Assembly (NCBI RefSeq): GCF_001425785.1
Contig: NZ_LMDI01000022.1
Coordinates: forward strand, 429 to 64,428
Direction: 5' to 3'
DNA: 64,000 bases
DNA from: Rhizobacter sp. Root1221
GTDB taxonomy: Bacteria > Pseudomonadota > Gammaproteobacteria > Burkholderiales > Burkholderiaceae_C
The stretch's first letter is position 1, and every line of letters starts with the position of its first letter. The position numbers and the translations under genes are program-made. This document shows positions 1-7,935 of this stretch, piece by piece. The notes beneath the pieces were generated by a model, which was given only the letters and a program-made list of their open reading frames with translations, had not been told where the DNA came from and did no database searches.

Positions 1-14
1 ATCAGGGATTGCAT
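1..14 (-). CDS. 5' end of a gene running off the left edge
   Basis: Only the first four codons are visible (Met-Gln-Ser-Leu). The call rests on the start context on the minus strand: an AGGAG Shine-Dalgarno sequence at 26-22 lies seven bases before an ATG at 14-12, an ideal arrangement, and no competing gene occupies this side. Nothing can be said of the product. Confidence 0.45.
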
Positions 15-225
15 TTCAGTTCTCCTAAGAGGTGGGTGAGTGAAGAGGTTCTGGGACTGGGTGTTGAGCGTCTGCTCGAGGTCTATATCGCACGCGCCGT
101 GCCAGCATTCCTCCACGCACCACCGACAGGCGGTGTGAGATGGCAAGTGATTGAAAACAAAGGGGAATTTCTTCTTGGCCGTGGGCCGTTGCGTTGCACG
201 AGCAGTACGTGCGAGCCCCAAGTGA

Positions 226-490
226 CGGGTGCGGCCCAACAGCGCGCGATCGATCTGTTGGACCTGTCACGACACTTGGTCTTTGCCTTGCCGCGGCAAG
301 GCAAGCGCCTTCGAGGCGGAGTCGCCCGGGGGCCTTTTCAGACAAGGCAAGCGCCTTCGAGGCGGAGTCGCCCGCGGGTGCGGCCCAACAGCGCGCGATC
401 GATCTGTTGGACCTGTCACGACACTTGGTCTTTGCCTTGCCGCGGCAAGGCAAGCGCCTTCGAGGCGGAGTCGCCCGGGGGCCTTTTCAG
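226..490. repeat. Direct repeat of 116 bases carrying a 22-base palindrome
   Basis: Bases 226-341 recur without a visible change at 375-490, an offset of 149. The spacer (342-374) is itself a partial third copy of the end of the unit (the part reading GGCAAGCGCCTTCGAGGCGG). Each full copy contains a perfect 22-base palindrome (283-304 and 432-453) that would fold into a loopless hairpin, plus a smaller CGCCT-TCG-AGGCG hairpin. The whole stretch 1-690 shows no convincing gene other than the partial start at its left edge. The long open frames across it are by-products of GC-rich sequence and repeat duplication. It may be a duplicated intergenic element. Confidence 0.8.
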
Positions 491-690
491 CCGATGCGGA
501 GTGCATGCGCCGGCGAGCTGTGCGGGCCACGCGGCGCTGCGGTGAACTGCTTGCGCTGGTGCCGACCGGTGCCGGCCTTTTTTCGATGCGATGCTTTCAG
601 CGGACAGTCTTTCGTAAAGAATGCCGCAGGTGCAGATTGGCGCAGCCAGCCGTTGACCTCTGCATGGCCCAACCCCCACTGAAAACACAA

Positions 691-1101
691 ATGAAGCTCT
701 CCTCTTTCACCCTCGCCGCCGTCCTTGTGCTCGGCGCCACCGGTTGCGCAACGAAGATGCCTGCCCCTGTGCTCAAGGCGTCCGACCCTCGCTTCCTGGC
801 GGTGTGCGCCCCGGGCGCGCTCACGATGCAGTTCCGGTACGTCTCCGACAAGCGCACGCCAAAAACGGAGTGGACCGAGAACCTTGTGCTCGGTGACTCG
901 TATGAGGTCATCGGCAGGTCCGAGGATGGCGGGAGGGCGATGTTCGCGATGAGGGCCACGAACAGGCAGGTGTTCTACGTTGACGCCACGACCGGCGAGG
1001 TGTCCACGAGGGCTCACAGCATTCGCCAGGGGTACGCGTACACGCGCACGGCGGCTGTGCTGCTGCCCCAGTGCGGTGTCGCTACCGCCGGGACGAAGTA
1101 G
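691..1101 (+). CDS. Small putative lipoprotein, 136 residues
   Basis: The product starts with a short charged segment, a hydrophobic stretch and Leu-Gly-Ala-Thr-Gly-Cys, so Cys19 is a plausible lipidation site cleaved by signal peptidase II. The mature part is hydrophilic, with a second Cys near residue 39 and a third near the C-terminus that could pair in the periplasm. I recognise no family. The start at 691 was chosen because it puts the signal peptide at the N-terminus; an ATG at 664 in the same frame would add nine residues before it. The ribosome site is weak. It follows the repeat region, so its promoter may lie within or just after the repeats. Confidence 0.65.
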   Translation: MKLSSFTLAAVLVLGATGCATKMPAPVLKASDPRFLAVCAPGALTMQFRYVSDKRTPKTEWTENLVLGDSYEVIGRSEDGGRAMFAMRATNRQVFYVDATTGEVSTRAHSIRQGYAYTRTAAVLLPQCGVATAGTK

Positions 1102-1285
1102 GCCGCCCGCTGCCACCTCGCCGGAACGGCCGCGCACTGTGCGGCTGATCGCGGAGCGGTGCTGCGCCGTGGGACTGACTTGACGCCGGTGGCTCGCTCG
1201 AGGGCTGTGACTTGGCGGCCCGAGGGGGGGGGCGATCGCGCAGGCGCCACACACCACTTCCAGTGGCTGCCCATCGTTTGATGGG

Positions 1286-1318
1286 AAGAAACAAATACGG
1301 GCCCCAAGGGCCCGTATT
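1286..1318 (-). terminator. Intrinsic terminator after tRNA-Ser
   Basis: An 11-base-pair stem (1294-1304 with 1308-1318) closes a three-base loop and is followed on the minus strand by the T-rich run TGTTTCTT. It lies just beyond the 3' end of the tRNA and would end any transcript reading through it. Confidence 0.8.
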
Positions 1319-1328
1319 GACTAGCTTT

Positions 1329-1419
<91 letters not shown>

Positions 1420-1432
1420 GTAGCCCGCGAGT

Positions 1433-1801
1433 TTAGCCTACCTTTTGCACCGCATGCGCTTGAAGCTGCGCCAACGTGACAAATTCCAGTGCGCGTTCGT
1501 GCGTGCTTTGCAACACCACGGGGGGCGCGACACCGGCATCGAGCGCTTCCTTCCACCGCAACACGCACAGGCACCAACGGTCGCCGGGCCGCAGGCCGCG
1601 GAACCTCGCCTCGGGTTGGGGTGTGCTGAGGTCGTTGCCCCGCTGCATCGAAAACGCCAGGAAGTCGGCCGTGACCTTGGCACAGATCACGTGCGTGCCC
1701 ACGTCGTCGGACCGGGTGTTGCAGCAGCCGTCGCGGAAGAAGCCGGCGAGCGGGTCGTACGAGCAGGCGGCCAGGTCGCCACCGAGGACGTTGCGGGCCA
1801 T
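1433..1801 (-). CDS. DUF2237 family protein
   Basis: A 122-residue soluble protein with the family's marked conserved blocks: the N-terminal NVLGGDLAACS, then GCCNTRSDDVGTH and LRPGDRWCLC. Several invariant Cys residues suggest metal binding or redox chemistry, but the function of the family is not known to me. The start at 1801 is fixed by a full AGGAGGT ribosome site seven bases upstream; a GTG at 1822 overlaps the preceding stop and lacks such a site. The gene begins 17 bases after the SPFH gene and is surely co-transcribed with it. Confidence 0.9.
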   Translation of the reverse strand: MARNVLGGDLAACSYDPLAGFFRDGCCNTRSDDVGTHVICAKVTADFLAFSMQRGNDLSTPQPEARFRGLRPGDRWCLCVLRWKEALDAGVAPPVVLQSTHERALEFVTLAQLQAHAVQKVG

Positions 1802-1818
1802 GGCGTCTACCTCCTGCG

Positions 1819-2730
1819 TCACTGGGGCGTGCGCGGCTTCAGGATGGTCATGGCCGTGCCGATCAGCGCGGACAGTTCCGTCATGTTGCCCGGCACGATC
1901 ATCGTGTTGTTGGTCTTGGCGAGCTGGCCGTACGCCTCCACGGCCTTCTCGGCCACCTTCAGGTTCACGGCCTCCATGCCGCCGGGCTGGCGGATGGCCT
2001 CGGCAATCTTGCGGATGGCGTCGGCCGTGGCATCGGCCACGGTGGTGATGGCGGCGGCCTCACCCTGGGCGTTGTTGATCTCGGCCTGGCGCTGGCCCTC
2101 GGAGCGGGCGATGAAGGCCTCGCGCTCGCCGGTGGCGATGTTGATCTGCTCCTGCTTGCGGCCCTCGGACGCGGCGATCAGCGCGCGCTTCTCGCGCTCG
2201 GCCGTGATCTGTGCCTGCATGGACCGCAGGATCTCGGCGGGCGGCGTCAGGTCCTTGATCTCGTAGCGCAACACCTTCACGCCCCAGTTGGCGGCAGCCT
2301 CGTCGAGCGCGTTGACCACCGACGCGTTGATCTGGTCGCGTTCCTCGAAGGTCTTGTCAAGCTCCATCTTGCCGATGACCGAACGGAGCAGCGTCTGCGC
2401 AAGCTGGGTGATGGCAAACACGTAGTTGCTCGACCCGTAGCTGGCCCGCATGGGGTCGGTGACCTGGAAGTAGATGATGCCGTCCACCTGCAGCTGGGTG
2501 TTGTCCTTCGTGATGCAGACCTGGCTCGGCACGTCGAGCGGCACTTCCTTCAGGGAATGCTTGTAGGCCACGCGTTCGATGAAGGGCAGCACGAACTTCA
2601 GGCCGGGGGTGAGCGTGCGGTCGTACTTGCCGAGCTTTTCGACGACCCAGGCGTTCTGCTGCGGCACGATCTTGAACGTGCGCACAATGAAGATGGCCGC
2701 GATGACGGCGAGGATGAGCGCGATTTCCAT
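1819..2730 (-). CDS. SPFH/stomatin-like membrane protein
   Basis: A 303-residue member of the stomatin/prohibitin (SPFH) family, resembling E. coli QmcA. It has one N-terminal membrane segment (about residues 4-20), an SPFH domain starting near residue 22 (NAWVVEKLGKY), and a long alpha-helical region rich in Ala, Glu, Gln and Arg (about 190-260) that mediates oligomerisation in relatives. Such proteins form large cage-like or raft-like assemblies in the inner membrane and affect protease access and membrane organisation. The start at 2730 places the membrane segment at the N-terminus. It lies 14 bases after the nfeD-like gene, the classic partner of this family. Confidence 0.92.
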   Translation of the reverse strand: MEIALILAVIAAIFIVRTFKIVPQQNAWVVEKLGKYDRTLTPGLKFVLPFIERVAYKHSLKEVPLDVPSQVCITKDNTQLQVDGIIYFQVTDPMRASYGSSNYVFAITQLAQTLLRSVIGKMELDKTFEERDQINASVVNALDEAAANWGVKVLRYEIKDLTPPAEILRSMQAQITAEREKRALIAASEGRKQEQINIATGEREAFIARSEGQRQAEINNAQGEAAAITTVADATADAIRKIAEAIRQPGGMEAVNLKVAEKAVEAYGQLAKTNNTMIVPGNMTELSALIGTAMTILKPRTPQ

Positions 2731-2744
2731 GGGTACTTTCTCTT

Positions 2745-3185
2745 TCAGTGGGTGAGGGGGGCGACCACGAGCCAGTTGCCTTCCACCGCCTGCACGATGT
2801 GCAGGCCGGTGACTTCGGGTACCCCCGGTTGGCGGCGGGCCTGCCAGGAGCTGCCGCGGTAGCTCACGCGGGTGGTGTGGTCGGCCTCCCAGGCGGTGAC
2901 CGTGACCCGTTCGCCGATGTCGAGGTTCACGTCGCGGTTGCGGGCCACGGGTTCGGGGGAGGGCTCGGTGACCGTGCGGCGCCAGTGCCACAGCGCGGTG
3001 GACCCACCCCCCACGACCGCCGCGGTGACCACCTGCAGCGTGACCGACAGGCCAAGATGGGCCGCGAGCGCCGCGCCCACGAGGCCGAGCGCGATCATCA
3101 GCAGGTAGAAGGTGCCCGTGGCCAGTTCCGCTGCCACCGCCACGCCCGCGAGCACCCACCAGAACGTCGCCACCGAGAGGTCCAT
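2745..3185 (-). CDS. NfeD-like membrane protein
   Basis: A 146-residue protein of the short NfeD type (like E. coli YbbK/QmcA partner YbbL). It has two to three hydrophobic segments in the first 70 residues and a C-terminal OB-fold domain (about 85-146) with the family pattern GERVTVTAWE...RVSYRGSSW. NfeD proteins pair with stomatin-like proteins and are thought to anchor or regulate them at the membrane. It is first in the operon with the SPFH and DUF2237 genes and is divergent from the decarboxylase gene, 142 bases away. Confidence 0.9.
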   Translation of the reverse strand: MDLSVATFWWVLAGVAVAAELATGTFYLLMIALGLVGAALAAHLGLSVTLQVVTAAVVGGGSTALWHWRRTVTEPSPEPVARNRDVNLDIGERVTVTAWEADHTTRVSYRGSSWQARRQPGVPEVTGLHIVQAVEGNWLVVAPLTH

Positions 3186-3327
3186 TCCCCACTCCTTGCT
3201 GTTATGTTGCTGTTGTCGTCAGCCGTCATTCCCCGGACGGTTCGCGGGCAGTGTAAGGCCCGCGCCCCGACGGTCATCCAGTGGCCCTACACTTCGCGCT
3301 TTCGCCGTTTTCGACCCTGGAGATGCC

Positions 3328-5592
3328 ATGTCGCGCTTTAACTTCCCCATTGTGATCATCGACGAGGACTTCCGTTCCGAAAACACGTCGGGGTTGGGGA
3401 TCCGTGCCTTGGCGGATGCCATCGAAAAAGAGGGCTTCGAGGTGCTGGGCGCCACCAGCTATGGCGACCTGTCCCAGTTCGCCCAGCAGCAAAGCCGCGC
3501 CAGCGCGTTCATCCTGTCCATCGACGACAACGAGTTCGCGGGGGGGCCGGACATCGACCCGGCCGTGCTGAACCTGCGCAAGTTCATCCAGGAGATCCGG
3601 TTCAAGAACGCCGAGATCCCCATCTACCTGTACGGCGAGACCCGCACGTCGCAGCACCTCCCGAACGACGTGCTCCGCGAGCTGCACGGGTTCATCCACA
3701 TGTTCGAGGACACCCCGGAGTTCGTGGCGCGCCACATCATCCGCGAGGCCAAGAGCTACCTCGACGGCCTGGCGCCGCCGTTCTTCCGCGCGCTGGTGGA
3801 CTACGCGCACGACGGGTCCTACTCGTGGCACTGCCCGGGCCACTCGGGCGGCGTGGCGTTCCTGAAGAGCCCCGTGGGCCGCATGTTCCACCAGTTCTTC
3901 GGTGAAAACATGCTGCGCGCCGACGTGTGCAACAGCGTCGACGAGCTGGGCCAGCTGCTCGACCACACTGGCCCCATCGCCGAAAGCGAGCGCAACGCCG
4001 CGCGCATCTTCAACGCCGACCACTGCTTCTTCGTCACGAACGGCACGAGCACCAGCAACAAGATGGTGTGGCACCACGCGGTGGCCCCGGGCGATGTGGT
4101 GGTGGTGGACCGCAACTGCCACAAGTCGATCCTGCACGCCATCATCATGACCGGCGCGGTGCCCGTGTTCCTGCGCCCCACGCGCAACCACTACGGCATC
4201 ATCGGCCCCATCCCCGAGAGCGAGTTCACGCAGGAGGCCATCCAGAAGAAGATCGCCGCGAACCCGCTGCTGGCCGGCGTGGACGCGAAGAGCGTCAAGC
4301 CGCGCATCCTGACGCTCACGCAGAGCACGTACGACGGTGTGCTCTACAACACCGAGACCATCAAGCACGGCCTGGACGGCTACATCGACACGCTGCACTT
4401 CGACGAAGCCTGGCTGCCGCACGCCGCGTTCCACGATTTCTACAGCACCTACCACGCGATGGGGCGCAACCGCGTGCGTCCGAAGGACCAGCTCGTGTTC
4501 GCCACCCAGTCCACGCACAAGCTGCTGGCCGGCATCAGCCAGGCGTCGCAGGTGCTCGTCCAGGATTCGCAGAGCCGCAAGCTCGACCGCCACCTCTTCA
4601 ACGAGGCCTACCTGATGCACAGCTCCACGAGCCCGCAGTACGCGATCATCGCGTCGTGCGACGTGGCCGCGGCCATGATGGAAGCCCCGGGCGGCATGGC
4701 CCTGGTGGAGGAGAGCATCTCCGAGGCGCTCGACTTCCGCCGCGCGATGCGCAAGGTCGAGAACGAGTACGACAAGGACTGGTGGTTCAAGGTCTGGGGC
4801 CCGGACAAGCTCGTCAAGGAAGGCGTGGGCAAGCCCGAGGACTGGGTGCTCAAGGCCGGTGCCAAGTGGCACGGCTTTGGCGACCTGGCCGAAGGCTTCA
4901 ACATGCTCGACCCCATCAAGAGCACCATCATCACCCCGGGGCTCGACATGTCGGGCAAGTTCGCGAAGACCGGCATCCCTGCCGCCATCGTCACGAAGTT
5001 CCTGGCCGAGCACGGCGTGGTCGTGGAAAAGACAGGGCTGTACTCGTTCTTCATCATGTTCACCATCGGCATCACGAAGGGCCGCTGGAACACGCTGCTC
5101 ACCGCGCTGCAGCAATTCAAGGACGACTACGACCGCAACGCCCCGCTGTGGCGCGTGTTGCCCGAGTTCGTGGCCACGCACCCGCGCTACGAGCGCATGG
5201 GCCTTGCCGACCTGAGCCAGTCCATCCACGAGGCCTACGCGAAGCATGACATTGCCCGCCTGACCACCGAGATGTACCTGTCCGACCTGCAGCCCGCGAT
5301 GAAACCGAGCGACGCGTTCGCCCGCATCGCCCACCGCCAGACCGAACGCGTGGCCATCGACGACCTGGAAGGCCGCATCACCGCGTCCCTCGTCACCCCG
5401 TACCCGCCGGGCATCCCGCTCTTGATCCCGGGCGAACGCTTCAACCGCAAGATCGTCGACTACCTGCGCTTCGCCCGCACGTTCAACGCCCAGTTCCCGG
5501 GCTTCGATACCGACGTGCACGGGCTGGTGGAGGAAGACAGCGACGCCGAGACGCACTGCTACTACGTGGACTGCGTGCGGGACGAGGACTGA
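3328..5592 (+). CDS. Orn/Lys/Arg decarboxylase (PLP, fold type I)
   Basis: A 754-residue member of the group III bacterial ornithine/lysine/arginine decarboxylases. These remove the carboxyl group of a basic amino acid to give a polyamine or agmatine, consuming a proton, and serve acid resistance or polyamine supply. The N-terminal wing domain (about 1-140) resembles a response-regulator fold, the central PLP domain contains the SxHK motif with the PLP-binding lysine near residue 398, and the C-terminal domain ends with the PYPPGIPLL region. Its length is closest to E. coli AdiA (arginine) but substrate cannot be read from sequence with confidence. The ATG at 3328 fits the family N-terminus; an upstream extension in the same frame runs into the nfeD promoter region. 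Confidence 0.93.
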   Translation: MSRFNFPIVIIDEDFRSENTSGLGIRALADAIEKEGFEVLGATSYGDLSQFAQQQSRASAFILSIDDNEFAGGPDIDPAVLNLRKFIQEIRFKNAEIPIYLYGETRTSQHLPNDVLRELHGFIHMFEDTPEFVARHIIREAKSYLDGLAPPFFRALVDYAHDGSYSWHCPGHSGGVAFLKSPVGRMFHQFFGENMLRADVCNSVDELGQLLDHTGPIAESERNAARIFNADHCFFVTNGTSTSNKMVWHHAVAPGDVVVVDRNCHKSILHAIIMTGAVPVFLRPTRNHYGIIGPIPESEFTQEAIQKKIAANPLLAGVDAKSVKPRILTLTQSTYDGVLYNTETIKHGLDGYIDTLHFDEAWLPHAAFHDFYSTYHAMGRNRVRPKDQLVFATQSTHKLLAGISQASQVLVQDSQSRKLDRHLFNEAYLMHSSTSPQYAIIASCDVAAAMMEAPGGMALVEESISEALDFRRAMRKVENEYDKDWWFKVWGPDKLVKEGVGKPEDWVLKAGAKWHGFGDLAEGFNMLDPIKSTIITPGLDMSGKFAKTGIPAAIVTKFLAEHGVVVEKTGLYSFFIMFTIGITKGRWNTLLTALQQFKDDYDRNAPLWRVLPEFVATHPRYERMGLADLSQSIHEAYAKHDIARLTTEMYLSDLQPAMKPSDAFARIAHRQTERVAIDDLEGRITASLVTPYPPGIPLLIPGERFNRKIVDYLRFARTFNAQFPGFDTDVHGLVEEDSDAETHCYYVDCVRDED

Positions 5593-5631
5593 ACCGGGCG
5601 GGTGCGAGACGGCGAGGCCGTGCCGCCCGGT
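5593..5631 (+). terminator. Nested hairpin after the decarboxylase gene
   Basis: Directly after the stop codon, ACCGGGCGG (5593-5601) pairs with CCGCCCGGT (5623-5631), nine base pairs, and the enclosed bases form a second stem ACGGC-GAG-GCCGT. No T-run follows, so this is either a weak intrinsic terminator or a 3'-end stabiliser. Confidence 0.5.
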
Positions 5632-5688
5632 CGCCTTCGGCCCCGGACACACGGCTTCGCATCACGGTGAGACGGCCGGGTTCGCATC

Positions 5689-5709
5689 TGGGACATTGAC
5701 ACTGTCCCA
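5689..5709. promoter_or_regulatory. Perfect inverted repeat containing TTGACA
   Basis: TGGGACA and TGTCCCA, seven bases each and perfectly complementary, flank TTGACAC. The TTGACA at 5696-5701 matches a sigma-70 -35 box, so the palindrome could be an operator that controls the proline-rich gene starting 80 bases downstream. A good -10 box at the right distance is not obvious. Confidence 0.45.
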
Positions 5710-5789
5710 TCGGTCCTGTTCTGCGTCGAGGTTGTTGCCACGACACGGGGGGCAAGAGGACGGATGTGCAACCGAACCGAGAATCCCAC

Positions 5790-6710
5790 ATGTCTTCACC
5801 CAAGCTGACCAGAAGCAACTCCCTCCCGGCGAACATTGGCACCGGAGCTCCTCCTCCCGCGTCTTCCCCCGGGCAGACAGGGAAGACGGGCCAGAGTTCC
5901 AGTCACGCGGCGTCCCACCTCATGCCGCACGCCAAGAAGCGAGGGACCACGGACGCCTCGACGTCCATGGCGCCGCGTGGGGGGCTGTCCCAACTGTCAG
6001 GGACGAAGAGTCGAGGAGTCGATCCGTTCGAGGGTCTGGCGTCCCTGTTTAACACGCCGACGCCGACGCACACCGACCCGCATTCGGGGTTTCCGCCACC
6101 TCCGTCCACGTCCTTCACGCCTCCACTCATGGAGTTTGAAGCGCATCCGCCGGCGGCTCCTGAAGTTGATCCGTTCGCGAATCTGGCGCCCCTGTACGCG
6201 CCCACGTCGACGCACACGCCGCCACTCATGGAGTTTGAGGTGCATCCGCCGGCGCCTCCTCAAGTCGATCCGTTCGCGAATATGGCGCCCCTGTACGCGC
6301 CCACGTCGACGCACACGCCGCCACTCATGGAGTTTGAGGCGTATCCGCCGGCGCCTCCTCAAGTCGATCCGTTCGCGAATCTGGCGCCCCTGTACGCGCC
6401 CACGCCGACGCACACCGACCCGCATTCGGGGTTCCCGCCACCTCCGCCCCCGTCCTTCACGCCTCCGCCACCCATGGGCGGGGACGTGTATCCGCCGCCG
6501 CCTCCTGAATCCAAGGCGGATTCGAGTGAAGATCGGATGGAAGCCCTGATGGCGATGCAGGAGAAGGCTGCGCTCAGCAGCGTCGAGATGCAAATCCGCA
6601 CCGCCTTGAACAACGAGAGGATTGCGGAAGGCCAAGCGGCCCTGGCCGCTTCGGAAATGCAAGCCAAGGCCATGAAGGCCGCATTCGACTCGACCAAGGG
6701 CCTGGTGTAA
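5790..6710 (+). CDS. Proline-rich protein with 33-residue repeats
   Basis: A 306-residue protein I cannot assign to a family. The N-terminal 85 residues are Ser/Thr/Gly/Pro-rich and look disordered. Residues about 85-215 hold four versions of VDPF-(A/E)-(N/G)-(L/M)-A-(P/S)-L-(Y/F), three of them inside near-identical 33-residue units that also carry THTPPLMEFE. A polyproline stretch follows, and the last 60 residues are Ala/Glu/Met-rich and predicted helical or coiled coil. There is no signal peptide or membrane segment. This layout (disordered N-terminus, repeated proline-rich motifs, helical tail) is reminiscent of secreted effectors that bind host proteins through short motifs, but that is inference only. 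The start at 5790 is the second in-frame ATG; 5766 is also possible. Confidence 0.7.
   Translation: MSSPKLTRSNSLPANIGTGAPPPASSPGQTGKTGQSSSHAASHLMPHAKKRGTTDASTSMAPRGGLSQLSGTKSRGVDPFEGLASLFNTPTPTHTDPHSGFPPPPSTSFTPPLMEFEAHPPAAPEVDPFANLAPLYAPTSTHTPPLMEFEVHPPAPPQVDPFANMAPLYAPTSTHTPPLMEFEAYPPAPPQVDPFANLAPLYAPTPTHTDPHSGFPPPPPPSFTPPPPMGGDVYPPPPPESKADSSEDRMEALMAMQEKAALSSVEMQIRTALNNERIAEGQAALAASEMQAKAMKAAFDSTKGLV
6123..6408 (+). repeat. In-gene tandem repeat, 99-base period
   Basis: Landmarks such as CCGTTCGCGAAT recur at 6171, 6270 and 6369, and CACTCATGGAG at 6124, 6223 and 6322, giving a strict 99-base (33-codon) period. Copies differ by a few bases only. A separate block (6050-6125) is also duplicated at 6393-6468, so the gene grew by more than one duplication. 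Confidence 0.9.
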
Positions 6711-6780
6711 AACCAAGGCAGGCGAAAGGGGCGAGCGAGCGAAGCAAGCAAAGCCCCGAACCGCGAACGCCAGGAGAGCG

Positions 6781-6879
6781 AGCGAAGCGAAGCGCCAGAT
6801 CAAGCTACCGCCGAGCCCGGGTCCCCCGGGCGACCGCGGGCGCCCCTTGGGGGCAGGAGGCGCTAGCCGACTGGGGGGC
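6781..6879. repeat. Dispersed intergenic repeat, copy 1
   Basis: About 100 bases that recur in the same orientation at 22695-22790 with very few differences. Internal hairpins include GCCCGGG-TCC-CCCGGGC and a GCGCCCC/GGGGGC stem. Both copies end right at the 3' end of a minus-strand gene (fabI here, the response regulator at the other), which suggests a role in ending or protecting transcripts. Confidence 0.85.
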
Positions 6880-6880
6880 C

Positions 6881-7663
6881 CTATTCAGTCATCCCGACCA
6901 GCGCCGTCTGGCTGAACCCACCGTCGACGTAAGTGATCTCGGACGTGATGCCGGAGGCCAGGTCGGACAGCAGGAACGCCGCGGCGTTGCCCACGTCCTC
7001 GATGGTGACGTTGCGGCCCAGCGGGCTCTGCGCGGTCATCTCGAGCATCTTGCCGAAGCCCTTGATGCCGGACGCGGCCAGCGTCTTGATGGGGCCCGCA
7101 GAGATGCCGTTGACGCGAATCCCCTTGGGTCCGAGGCTGGCGGCGAGGTAACGCACGCTGGCTTCGAGCGACGCCTTGGCGAGGCCCATCGTGTTGTAGC
7201 TGGGCATGCTGCGCAGCGCGCCCAGGTACGTGAGCGTCAGCAGCGCGCTGCCTGGGCGCAGGCGGGGCAGGGCGGCCTTGGCCAGCGCCGGGAAGCTGTA
7301 GCTCGAGATGTCGTGGGCGATGCGGAAGGCTTCGCGCGACAGGCCGTCGAGGAAGTCGCCGGCGATGGCCTCGCGCGGGGCGAACCCGATCGAGTGCACC
7401 ACGCCGTCGAACTGCGGCCAGGCCTCGCCCAGCTGGGCGAACATGGCGTCGATCTGCGCGTCGTCGGCCACGTCGCAGTCGTAGACGAGCTTCGAGTCGA
7501 ACTCGGCGGCGAACTCGGAGACGCGATCCTTGAACCGCTCGCCCACGTAGCTGAAGGCCAGTTCGGCGCCTTCCCGGTGGCAGGCCTTGGCGATGCCGTA
7601 GGCGATGGAGCGGTTGGAAAGAACGCCGGTGATGAGGAAGCGTTTGCCGGCCAGAAAGCCCAT
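6881..7663 (-). CDS. fabI: Enoyl-ACP reductase FabI
   Basis: A 260-residue NADH-dependent enoyl-acyl carrier protein reductase, which performs the last reduction of each fatty-acid elongation cycle in the cytosol. It shows the FabI-type nucleotide-binding start ([20 protein letters not shown]), the SIGFAPR segment, and the catalytic Tyr-x6-Lys of [16 protein letters not shown]. Length is standard. The start at 7663 has GGAG at a good distance and gives the usual MGFL N-terminus; an ATG four codons upstream (7675) has no ribosome site. It is divergent from the rimP-nusA-infB operon. Confidence 0.97.
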   Translation of the reverse strand: MGFLAGKRFLITGVLSNRSIAYGIAKACHREGAELAFSYVGERFKDRVSEFAAEFDSKLVYDCDVADDAQIDAMFAQLGEAWPQFDGVVHSIGFAPREAIAGDFLDGLSREAFRIAHDISSYSFPALAKAALPRLRPGSALLTLTYLGALRSMPSYNTMGLAKASLEASVRYLAASLGPKGIRVNGISAGPIKTLAASGIKGFGKMLEMTAQSPLGRNVTIEDVGNAAAFLLSDLASGITSEITYVDGGFSQTALVGMTE

Positions 7664-7766
7664 GGGTGACTCCATCCAGGTGAAAGAGCCGATGATTTTC
7701 GCACGCGCGGAACCCGGTCACAGAGGGAGTCTGCGTGGGCGCTCACGCTCTTGACAGCCTGGGGCC

Positions 7767-7795
7767 TTGCCTGTAACAGCGGGTCACGCTACAAT
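7767..7795 (+). promoter_or_regulatory. Sigma-70 promoter of the rimP-nusA-infB operon
   Basis: TTGCCT (7767-7772) and TACAAT (7790-7795) are separated by 17 bases. Transcription would start near 7802, about 135 bases before rimP. Another TTGACA at 7751 is too far from the -10 box. Confidence 0.65.
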
Positions 7796-7819
7796 GCGTC
7801 TTTCTCAAGAAAACTGCAT

Positions 7820-7848
7820 GGGCGGATTCTTTCCAGCCCTTTTTTTTT
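7820..7848 (+). terminator. Intrinsic terminator in the rimP-nusA leader (attenuator candidate)
   Basis: GGGCGGA (7820-7826) pairs with TCC-A-GCCC (7832-7839, one bulged A) around a TTCTT loop and is followed by nine T residues (7840-7848). It lies between the predicted promoter and rimP, so it would stop transcripts before the operon unless overcome. Premature termination in the leader, relieved or enforced by NusA itself, is known for the E. coli nusA operon. Confidence 0.7.
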
Positions 7849-7935
7849 GCTTGATCGACTTTGCGGTGGGGCCCGGTTCGGGCGACGACGGCAGGCCTGA
7901 CCAAGCATTCAGGTATCAGGAACCGAGCCGACTGG

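Noticed and set aside
229-690. Open frames across the direct repeats, including an N-terminal extension of the lipoprotein
   Set aside because: The frames repeat with the DNA units, occur on both strands, and the lipoprotein signal peptide starts only at 691.
5656-5685. Two TTCGC elements before the proline-rich gene, as in a plant-inducible-promoter (PIP) box of type III secretion genes
   Set aside because: The spacing is 20 bases, not the 15 required, so it is not a valid PIP box.
6123-6408. The 99-base repeats as a CRISPR-like array
   Set aside because: The units are contiguous, in frame and coding, with no spacers.
7751-7795. TTGACA at 7751 as the -35 box of the rimP promoter
   Set aside because: It lies 33 bases from the TACAAT box; TTGCCT at 7767 has the right 17-base spacing.
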